A stretch of DNA of 6,612 nt from positions 1 to 6,612 of the forward strand of contig JAFAQG010000516.1 in the NCBI GenBank assembly GCA_019246575.1. The letters run 5' to 3'. The notes under the pieces are model-generated. The model did not search any database. It was not told the DNA's origin and was given only the letters and a program-made list of their open reading frames with translations. How positions within the stretch are numbered: position 1 is the stretch's first letter; each line of letters opens with the position of its first letter. Below, piece by piece: positions 1 to 6,073 of this stretch. A program made the translations under genes and the position numbers. Source of the DNA: Acidobacteriaceae bacterium. GTDB taxonomy: Bacteria; Acidobacteriota; Terriglobia; Bryobacterales; Bryobacteraceae.

Positions 1-2067
1 TTTCATCCGCTCGGAGATCATGCACAGGTTAGCTTCGTCATCGACGGACAAACGATCAGCGATCAGCAGAGCAAGGTCTTCTCTACTCAAATACCTCCGG
101 ACGCATTGCAGAGTATGGAGCTCATCACGGGTGCGCCGGACGCCGAATATGGCGATAAATCCAGCCTGGTAGTTAACGCAGTTACTAAGTCCGCGCTAGG
201 GGCAACGCGGCCGTTCGGCAGTATCGAAAGCTACTGGGGCTCGTTCGGAAGTTGGGGTGAAGACGCAACCTTCGGCTATGGCACCTCGAAATTCGGCAAC
301 TTCACCGCAATAAACGGTATCCGCACCGGCCGCTTTCTCGACACGCCGGAATTTGTTCCCATTCATGACATCGGAAACAACGAGAATATCTTCGACCGTC
401 TGGATTTTCAGCCGAACGGCCGCGATGCCTTCCATCTCGACCTGTTTGTCGCGCGGAATTGGTTCGACGTGCCGAACAGCTACGATCAGCTCGCGCAAGA
501 TCAGCGACAACGCGTGCTGACCTGGAACATCGCGCCCGGATATCAGCGCACGTTTAGTACGACTACTTTGCTGACTTTAAACGCATGGGGCCGAAGGGAT
601 CAGGTGAACTACTACGGCAGCCGCGATCCTTTCAGCGACACGCCGGTGACCGAATCCCAAAGCCGTTTCTTGACGAATTACGGCATAAAGGTCGATGTCT
701 CGACGGTACGCGGGAAACATAACTTGAAGTTCGGGAGCCAGATTCAACAGACGAGATTGCTCGAGAATTTCGCGCTCGGCCTTACTGACCCGACATTTAA
801 CCCGGTCTGCCTGGATGCGAGCGGCAATGCGCTCGATTTGCCTCGCGTAACTAATGCTGCGGCTTGCCCGTCGATCAACCCGAGCTATCAGGCGAACCCG
901 AACCTGCTGCCCGGACTTGTGCCGTACGACCTGACACGCGGCGGTAGCCTCTTCAATTTCCGCGGATTTCATAACATCAACGAAGCTGGATTTTATGTAA
1001 CGGATCAAATCACGGTCGGAAATTTCACGGTCAACGCCGGGCTTCGAGACGACCAGTACAACGGCTTAGTGGCAAAGAACGGGATTCAGCCGCGCTTGGG
1101 AATCTCGTACTTAGAAAAGCGCTGGGGAACGGTTTTCCGGGCATCGTACTCGCGGACGTTTGAGACGCCGTTCAACGAAAACCTTTTACTCTCAAGCGCG
1201 ACCGGATCCGGCGGGCTAGCCCAGAACGTGTTTGGCGCCGGAAGCGTGCCGATTCAACCCGGCTTCCGCAATCAATTCAACGCAGGACTTCAACAGAGGG
1301 TTGGAAAGTATATCCTGGTCGACGCCGATTATTTCTGGAAATACACCCACAACGCCTACGACTTCGATGTGCTTTTTAACACGCCGATAACATTCCCGAT
1401 CGCGTGGCATAACTCAAAGACGGACGGAGTAACCGGGCGAGTCAGTACGACTAACCTTCACGGCTTCCAGGCTTACATGACTTTTGGGCATAGCAGAGCG
1501 CGGTATTTTCCGCCCGAGGTCGGCGGCTTGATCTTCCAGTCGACGGCGGGCAAAAACGGAGTCTTCCGCATCGACCACGATCAGGCCTTCCAGCAAACGA
1601 CGAACTTACGCTATCAGTTCGGAAAGAACGGACCGTGGATCGATTTCATCTGGCGCTACGATAGCGGCCTTGTGGTGAGCGGCGTGCCGGATGTAGCGGC
1701 CGCTACGATGCTGACGGCGGCGCAGCAGGTGGACATTGGCTTCTCCTGCAATGGAGTGCTTGCAACACTGCAGAATCCCATCACACCCTGCAACGGCGTG
1801 GGCCGGTCAACCCTGCTAACCTTGCCGCAGACCGGAAGGGAGGACGACGATCACAACCCGGACCGCGTCCGGCCGCGCAATCTCTTCGATCTATCTGTTG
1901 GAACCGACAATCTACTGCAGCGCGAAAACGCAAGCAGAGTCACGCTACGGGTGACAATAACAAATCTCACAAACAAAGTAGCGCTTTATAATTTCCTGTC
2001 CACTTTCAGCGGAACGCATTTCGTCGCGCCGCGAACGTATCAGATCGCGTTAGGGTACACGTTCTGA
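1..2067 (+). CDS. TonB-dependent outer-membrane receptor, C-terminal part (5' end outside window)
   Basis: The reading frame is open from base 1 to a TGA at 2065-2067, giving 688 residues, and has no start of its own. The ATG at 112 and the TTG at 106 lie inside the conserved plug, so the true start is upstream. Residues 1 to about 66 look like the end of a plug domain: a FVIDGQTI segment, then ALQSMELITGAPDAEYGDKS and VNAVTKS, the usual plug motifs of receptors with acidobacterial flavour. The rest alternates aromatic and polar residues as in a 22-strand barrel and ends in IALGYTF, with the terminal Phe that the BAM machinery recognises. Four cysteines (window residues 270, 289, 583 and 597) sit in two loop-like stretches and could form disulfides. 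The family takes up ligands across the outer membrane using TonB energy; the substrate cannot be read here. Full-length relatives are commonly 850 to 1100 residues, often with an N-terminal carboxypeptidase-regulatory-like domain, which would be outside the window. Confidence 0.92.
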   Translation, partial: FHPLGDHAQVSFVIDGQTISDQQSKVFSTQIPPDALQSMELITGAPDAEYGDKSSLVVNAVTKSALGATRPFGSIESYWGSFGSWGEDATFGYGTSKFGNFTAINGIRTGRFLDTPEFVPIHDIGNNENIFDRLDFQPNGRDAFHLDLFVARNWFDVPNSYDQLAQDQRQRVLTWNIAPGYQRTFSTTTLLTLNAWGRRDQVNYYGSRDPFSDTPVTESQSRFLTNYGIKVDVSTVRGKHNLKFGSQIQQTRLLENFALGLTDPTFNPVCLDASGNALDLPRVTNAAACPSINPSYQANPNLLPGLVPYDLTRGGSLFNFRGFHNINEAGFYVTDQITVGNFTVNAGLRDDQYNGLVAKNGIQPRLGISYLEKRWGTVFRASYSRTFETPFNENLLLSSATGSGGLAQNVFGAGSVPIQPGFRNQFNAGLQQRVGKYILVDADYFWKYTHNAYDFDVLFNTPITFPIAWHNSKTDGVTGRVSTTNLHGFQAYMTFGHSRARYFPPEVGGLIFQSTAGKNGVFRIDHDQAFQQTTNLRYQFGKNGPWIDFIWRYDSGLVVSGVPDVAAATMLTAAQQVDIGFSCNGVLATLQNPITPCNGVGRSTLLTLPQTGREDDDHNPDRVRPRNLFDLSVGTDNLLQRENASRVTLRVTITNLTNKVALYNFLSTFSGTHFVAPRTYQIALGYTF

Positions 2068-2088
2068 CAGCGAAGTCCGGATGCGGGC

Positions 2089-3270
2089 TCAGGATTTGAG
2101 CTCGCTCATTTTCTTGCCGACCGCGCCGGGACCGAAGTCGATCTTGGCATCCTTAATAGTTAAGCCGACAACTTCGATCCGGTTCAGATCGGTCGTGCCG
2201 AGTCCGACCGCTTCTGCCAGCTTGAGGCTATTATCGCCGCGAATAAACGGCGAGGCGCCGCGATCGGCCTGCGGGCTGTAGCTCATCACCGCCATTCCGA
2301 CCGCATCGGTGCAAATGGGATTGCGTCCAACCAGGATGACACCGGGCGTCATGCGCTCGAGTCCCGGAAGCCACGGCCCTTCGCCGCCGCGTACGGTTTC
2401 GACGCCGTCCACAATCGCGAGATCAATGGGCCGGATAGCAACTTGATCGACGACGACGCGCGGAACGCGGTAACCGGGATCGCGCGGCGAATCGGGATGC
2501 AGCTCGGCATCGACGCCCGCCGGAGCTTTTGTCTTTCCGGCGTGCAGCACGTCGCCGCGTTCTTTCGTCGGAGTTTCGTTTCCGTTCGGACCACAATCGC
2601 CGCCGTAAAGCGAGCACGGCGTGTTGCCGAAGTTATTCTTCATCGACATGGTCACGCCGTTGATCCAGTGATTCTTCAGTTTTGCAAAAGATACATACGT
2701 ATCGCACTGCGTAAACGCGGGATTCAAGTAATAGGCGGGATACATGTAACCGCCATAAGGCACCTTCAGCCGCACATACTGCTTGTAATGGCCGAGACTC
2801 TGAACATTCTCCCAAACGACTTCGGTCCCGAGATTGTTAATCGCGTTCACGTCGATGCCGTAGCGCGCCCAGAGCGCGAGATCCTGGGATGCGGGGAAGA
2901 AGCTCTCGATGATGCGAACACGGCGCGCGCCGGCTTTGGCGAAAGAATGGACGACGGCAGCGACGGTGCTTGCGTCCGTACGATAAGGAAGATCCGGAGT
3001 GAGAGGCCAGTTCTTCGGGTTTCCGGTCAAGTTCAGTTTCAGAGCGACGGTTTTGCCGCGGATGAGCGTATCGATTCCGCCGATCTGATCGAACGCCACG
3101 GAGAGCCGGGCCGGGAAGTCCTGATAAGTGCGGCAACGCACGATCGAAACAGGGCTGGCCGGGGCCGCCGCTTTGGCGAGCACAGGCGCACCGAATGTAG
3201 CAACGGCAGCCGCGCCGGCATTTGCCAGTACATCGCGCCTTGTTAGATTCCGCACAGGATCTCGGTTCAT
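2089..3270 (-). CDS. DUF362 domain protein with Tat signal peptide
   Basis: This 393-residue protein starts at an ATG preceded by a strong ribosome binding site. Residues 10-15 are TRRDVL, a twin-arginine motif, followed by an Ala-rich hydrophobic stretch (about 16-34) and a likely signal-peptidase site near the AKA at 32-34, so export in a folded state is expected. The DUF362 body is recognisable by ALKLNLTG (76-83), YVSFAKLKNHWINGVTMSMK (192-211) followed by NNFG, the VDGVETVRGGEGPW block (287-300) and GRNPICTDAVGMAVM (315-329). The family has no settled biochemical function; some members carry ferredoxin-like cysteine motifs, but this one has no CxxC cluster motif, so electron-transfer annotations often attached to DUF362 are not supported here. 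It ends 21 bases from the convergent receptor gene and is divergent from the isomerase gene. The DUF362 call is firm and the role is unknown. Confidence 0.92.
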   Translation of the reverse strand: MNRDPVRNLTRRDVLANAGAAAVATFGAPVLAKAAAPASPVSIVRCRTYQDFPARLSVAFDQIGGIDTLIRGKTVALKLNLTGNPKNWPLTPDLPYRTDASTVAAVVHSFAKAGARRVRIIESFFPASQDLALWARYGIDVNAINNLGTEVVWENVQSLGHYKQYVRLKVPYGGYMYPAYYLNPAFTQCDTYVSFAKLKNHWINGVTMSMKNNFGNTPCSLYGGDCGPNGNETPTKERGDVLHAGKTKAPAGVDAELHPDSPRDPGYRVPRVVVDQVAIRPIDLAIVDGVETVRGGEGPWLPGLERMTPGVILVGRNPICTDAVGMAVMSYSPQADRGASPFIRGDNSLKLAEAVGLGTTDLNRIEVVGLTIKDAKIDFGPGAVGKKMSELKS

Positions 3271-3274
3271 ATTT

Positions 3275-3283
3275 CCCCCACCT
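3275..3283 (-). promoter_or_regulatory. Shine-Dalgarno site of the DUF362 gene
   Basis: Read on the minus strand, the bases are AGGTGGGGG, with the AGGTGG core about 7 bases ahead of the ATG at 3270-3268. The good match and spacing fix the start of the DUF362 gene, and the twin-arginine motif directly downstream agrees with that start. Confidence 0.65.
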
Positions 3284-3302
3284 GTTATCGTATCCCGCTG
3301 GG

Positions 3303-3331
3303 AGCCGCCGGTGATGCGGCTGTATCATCGG
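3303..3331. repeat. Two overlapping inverted repeats in the divergent spacer
   Basis: AGCCGC (3303-3308) pairs perfectly with GCGGCT (3316-3321) around a 7-base loop. CCGGTGAT (3308-3315) pairs with ATCATCGG (3324-3331) around an 8-base loop, with one G-T mismatch that would be a G-U wobble in RNA. The two stems share bases and cannot form together. The second arm ends 5 bases before the isomerase ATG at 3337. There is no U-tract, so a terminator is unlikely. It could be an operator for the divergent pair, or a leader structure affecting isomerase translation, or chance in GC-rich DNA. Confidence 0.35.
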
Positions 3332-3336
3332 TTCGA

Positions 3337-4290
3337 ATGCTCGGATGCCGGCTCACCAGGCGCACGCTGATGACAAACTTGGCCGCCTCGCCGATGCTCG
3401 CCGAAGCCGGTGTGCAGATTCCGATGCGCTCCATGTTTCTGGCCTTAAACAGCGTTCTGGTAGGCGGCCGCGTGCCGTGGCCCCAGTTCGCGGAACTCGC
3501 CTCAAGAGTGGGTTATCCCGGAACCGATGTAATGCTGCGCCCTGCGATGGAGACCGGTGCGGAAGCAACGCGACGTTTGCTGAAGCAATTGCGAGTCATG
3601 CCTGCGGCGCTCGCGTTTCCGGTCGAGTATCACAAAGACGATCGAGCGTTCGAGGCTTCGTTATCACAGTTGGGACCGGCCGCCCAGTTCGCGGCAGCAA
3701 TCGAGTGTCCGCGCATGGTGACTGCGATCATGTCCTCGAGCGATACGCCATGCGCGGAGTTGCGCCGCATCTACAAGGCGCGCTTTACGGAAAGCGCTCG
3801 CATATTGGCCAAGTACAACGTGCGGCTCGGGCTCGAGTTTCTGGGTCCGCTCGAGTTCCGGAAAAAATTCAAGTACGAATTCATCTGGCGCATGGAGGAC
3901 ATGCTGAACTTTGCGGGGGACTGCGGCCCGAATGTTGGCTTGCTGCTCGACTCGTGGCACTGGCACTGGGCGGGAGCAACAACCGAAGACATCCTCAAAG
4001 CGGGACGGCAACGCATTGTTCACGTCCACTTCAATGATGCTGTGAATCTTCCGCCCGAGCAGGTTCATGACAACCAGCGGCTGTTGCCGGGAGAAGGGGT
4101 GATTGATTTAGTTGGCTTTCTGCAAGCACTCGAACAGATCGGGTACAACGACGCGCTCAGCGTAGAGGTCTTCGGCCGCTTGAAAGACGTGCCCCCGGAG
4201 CAGGCCGCGAAGATGGGACTCGATGCGTCTCTGGCCGTGTTCAAGAAAGCGGGTGTCCAGCAAGGCCGAACAATGCTCACGAACATCTAG
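3337..4290 (+). CDS. Sugar phosphate isomerase/epimerase-like TIM-barrel protein (AP endonuclease 2 / xylose isomerase-like), possible Tat substrate
   Basis: The protein has 317 residues and the look of the xylose isomerase-like TIM-barrel superfamily. Candidate divalent-metal ligands fall in the expected order: Glu167 in RLGLEFLGP, Asp205 in LLLDSWHWHW (with His208 and His210 nearby), His229/His231 in IVHVHFND, and Glu277 in LSVEVFG. The LLPGEGVIDL block (249-258) before the last strand is also typical. Such proteins isomerise or epimerise sugars, keto-sugars or inositols; the substrate cannot be told. The N-terminus has TRRTLM (7-12) followed by a short Ala/Leu-rich stretch to about residue 25, resembling a weak twin-arginine signal, which would place the enzyme in the periplasm. 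The ATG at 3337 is chosen because it keeps this motif. No clear Shine-Dalgarno precedes it, and the ATG at 3370 (residue 12), with an AGG about 9 bases upstream, is a fair alternative that would yield a cytoplasmic protein. The gene is divergent from the DUF362 gene and ends 32 bases from the convergent nrfD-type gene. Confidence 0.88.
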   Translation: MLGCRLTRRTLMTNLAASPMLAEAGVQIPMRSMFLALNSVLVGGRVPWPQFAELASRVGYPGTDVMLRPAMETGAEATRRLLKQLRVMPAALAFPVEYHKDDRAFEASLSQLGPAAQFAAAIECPRMVTAIMSSSDTPCAELRRIYKARFTESARILAKYNVRLGLEFLGPLEFRKKFKYEFIWRMEDMLNFAGDCGPNVGLLLDSWHWHWAGATTEDILKAGRQRIVHVHFNDAVNLPPEQVHDNQRLLPGEGVIDLVGFLQALEQIGYNDALSVEVFGRLKDVPPEQAAKMGLDASLAVFKKAGVQQGRTMLTNI

Positions 4291-4322
4291 CGTCCGTACG
4301 CTTACGCATGAGGGTGTCGCGC

Positions 4323-5273
4323 TCATTCCCTGCCCCCGTGTCCTGCCCTCTGATGGTGAAAGGAGGCGCGTGCATCCCGCGCCGAGATCGCGCCGGCATG
4401 GTGCACCGAGAACCGAATGAGCAACGAGCCCATGGTGCCGAGGACACCGGCGGCGACGCGCTTCGCGCGCGTGCGATTCGGTAGAAGCGAACACACAAGG
4501 CTTGTCGCCGTCAGCAGACTCGCTGTTCTCCACAGGAGGCCATTAATGCCGCGCTTCAACGGGTGCGCAACGCGCGGAACGCGGCCTGCCTGGCGCTCCA
4601 TCGCCATTCCGGCTGCGATCTCTGCCGAGCGCCCTATATTCCCGAACAGAACCGTGACCCGACGTTGCTCGACATGTTCGAAAAAATCGAACAACGATCC
4701 TACACTCGCCACAGCGGACGCGCCGAACAGGACCGGTAGAACTCTGCGCGATTCCTGCCAAACGGGTATGGCCGAGTTTCCGACCAGCACGCCCGTATAT
4801 GTTGCAAGCCCCAGCCCGAACACGCCGGATATGAAACCCAGCGTGTGACCGACGCTGCGCAGAATGCCGGCCCGGCGGGGCAATACGACCGTCGCGGCAG
4901 CGGTTCCCGCACTAACGGACAAGATCCACGCACCCATATTCATCGCGGACGTGGGACGAAAGACGCGCAGCATGTTTAAAAACCGCGACGGCCGTCCCAG
5001 ATCCCAGATCAACAGAGCGCTGCTGAGGCTTGTGCCTACGAACCCGATTCGATGACATCGCTGAATAAGTGAATCGAAGGCATCGGCAGATTTGAGTTGA
5101 GCCGCGGCCGCGAGCGCCATCGATGCTCCCGACACGCCTCCGACATAGTAATAGAGCGGAATGGCCCATTCCCATACGGGTTCATGCAACAGCGGAAGAT
5201 CGTAATAAGTCGGATCGCTGATGTCGGGAGCGGGTATCTTCTCCCACGTACGCTGCCGGCTTACGGCGCTCAT
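4323..5273 (-). CDS. nrfD: NrfD/PsrC-type membrane subunit of formate dehydrogenase
   Basis: This is a polytopic membrane protein of 316 residues, the expected quinone-reactive partner of the formate dehydrogenase encoded just upstream. It shows NrfD family hallmarks: DPTYYDLPLLHEPVWEW (20-36) leading into the first helix, IWDLGRPSRFLNMLRVFRPT (89-108) followed by SAMNMGAWILS, and a closing RFSVHHAG/SARDAR segment (287-302). Hydrophobic stretches near residues 34-60, 76-92, 113-131, 142-165, 178-198, 246-264 and 272-290 suggest seven or eight helices. NrfD subunits carry no haem and exchange electrons between a periplasmic iron-sulfur protein and quinones in the membrane. The start at 5273 overlaps the TGA of the preceding gene as ATGA, the classic sign of translational coupling. 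A longer in-frame version starting at 5357 adds 28 Arg/Gly-rich residues that are antisense-free overlap with the previous gene and do not resemble the family, so I rejected it. Family and complex assignments are firm. Confidence 0.92.
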   Translation of the reverse strand: MSAVSRQRTWEKIPAPDISDPTYYDLPLLHEPVWEWAIPLYYYVGGVSGASMALAAAAQLKSADAFDSLIQRCHRIGFVGTSLSSALLIWDLGRPSRFLNMLRVFRPTSAMNMGAWILSVSAGTAAATVVLPRRAGILRSVGHTLGFISGVFGLGLATYTGVLVGNSAIPVWQESRRVLPVLFGASAVASVGSLFDFFEHVEQRRVTVLFGNIGRSAEIAAGMAMERQAGRVPRVAHPLKRGINGLLWRTASLLTATSLVCSLLPNRTRAKRVAAGVLGTMGSLLIRFSVHHAGAISARDARASFHHQRAGHGGRE

Positions 5274-6064
5274 ACGCCATCGCCGTTTCTCCCGAACAGC
5301 ACGCTTCCTGCGGCCACGAGCGCCATTCCCGCCACACTTGCCGCCATCGATAACCATGCGGCTTTGGCCTTTTTTGTGGGAACCACGGGATCGGGCGGCA
5401 GATTGTAGATCTCGGGTTTATCCACCAGCAGGAAAAAGGCGTTCAGCCCTTCGGTCCCGGGCTGGTCCTGTTTCGAAGCTCCGTAGAGGTAAGCATCCGT
5501 GATGCCCTGCTGGTGCAAGTCGTCGACGCGCTTGCCGGCGTGCTCGCGCAGTTCTTCGAGATCGCCGAACTGAATCGATTCCGTTGGACAAGATTTGGCG
5601 CAGGCCGGAATCATGTTATCGCGCAGCCGGTCGTAGCAGAGCGTACATTTCCACGCCCTGCCGTCCTCCTCACTGCGATCGATCACCCCGAACGGGCAGT
5701 TTACGATGCAGTAACCGCAGCCATTACAGACATCCGGCTGCACATACACGGTATCGAACTCGGTGCGAATAATCGCTCCGGTCGGACAGCTTTCGAGACA
5801 ACCCGCGCGTGCGCAGTGTTTGCAAACGTCGGATGAAAACAGCCACGAAAAAGCTCCGTTCTCCTGGTCCGCCTGCAATGCGACGGGCCTCTCGATGAAC
5901 GCGACGTGACGCCATGTCGATGCGCCCAGGTGCACGGTGTTGTCATAGGACATTCCAGTGAACAGGAATCCGTCGTCAGGCAACTGGTTCCACTGCTTGC
6001 AGGCGACCTCGCATGCCTTACAGCCGATGCACAGCGTGGTATCGGTGAAAAAGCCTTTTGACAT
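5270..6064 (-). CDS. fdhB: Formate dehydrogenase iron-sulfur (beta) subunit, four [4Fe-4S] clusters, C-terminal membrane anchor
   Basis: The 264-residue protein has 16 cysteines in four groups: 12/15/18/22, 81/84/89/93, 113/116/119/123 and 140/143/155/159. They match the four-cluster FdnH/DmsB-type electron-transfer subunits. The opening FFTDTTLCIGCKACEVACKQ and the WRHVAFIE segment (51-58) favour the formate dehydrogenase branch over the DMSO or polysulfide reductase branches. Residues from about 236 to 258 are a hydrophobic Ala-rich helix, preceded by lysines and followed by a short polar tail, as in FdnH, whose single helix anchors it to the membrane. The protein should relay electrons from the catalytic subunit to NrfD. 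There is no signal peptide, so export would be together with the Tat-carrying catalytic subunit, as known for the family. It starts 9 bases after the catalytic subunit stop, and its TGA overlaps the next ATG. The purine-rich AAGGAAGG upstream (6081-6088) is about 16 bases from the start, too far for an ideal Shine-Dalgarno. The symbol is generic. Confidence 0.94.
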   Translation of the reverse strand: MSKGFFTDTTLCIGCKACEVACKQWNQLPDDGFLFTGMSYDNTVHLGASTWRHVAFIERPVALQADQENGAFSWLFSSDVCKHCARAGCLESCPTGAIIRTEFDTVYVQPDVCNGCGYCIVNCPFGVIDRSEEDGRAWKCTLCYDRLRDNMIPACAKSCPTESIQFGDLEELREHAGKRVDDLHQQGITDAYLYGASKQDQPGTEGLNAFFLLVDKPEIYNLPPDPVVPTKKAKAAWLSMAASVAGMALVAAGSVLFGRNGDGV

Positions 6065-6073
6065 GGCGATGCG

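Noticed and set aside
196..1008. Minus-strand open frames opposite the receptor gene
   Set aside because: They are short, without motifs, and antisense to a well-supported barrel protein.
2097..2115. Possible terminator: TGAG and CTCA arms followed by TTTTCTT just after the receptor gene
   Set aside because: The stem has only four pairs and lies within the 3' coding end of the DUF362 gene, so it is too weak to call.
2443..3246. Long plus-strand open frame (267 codons) inside the DUF362 gene
   Set aside because: It is exactly antisense to a gene with clear family motifs, its translation is Arg/Ile/Ala-rich without recognisable domains, and such shadows are common in GC-rich DNA.
4294..4306. 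Short CGTA/TACG dyad between the convergent isomerase and nrfD-type genes
   Set aside because: It is a four-pair stem without a T-run and is expected by chance.
4417..4848. Plus-strand open frame of 143 codons opposite the nrfD-type gene
   Set aside because: It mirrors a strongly conserved membrane protein gene, and its product is Arg/Thr/Pro-rich with no family resemblance.
5274..5357. 28-residue longer N-terminus for the NrfD-type protein
   Set aside because: The extra residues are Arg/Gly/Lys-rich, lie wholly over the end of the iron-sulfur gene and are unlike the family start; the ATGA overlap at 5273-5270 is the standard arrangement.
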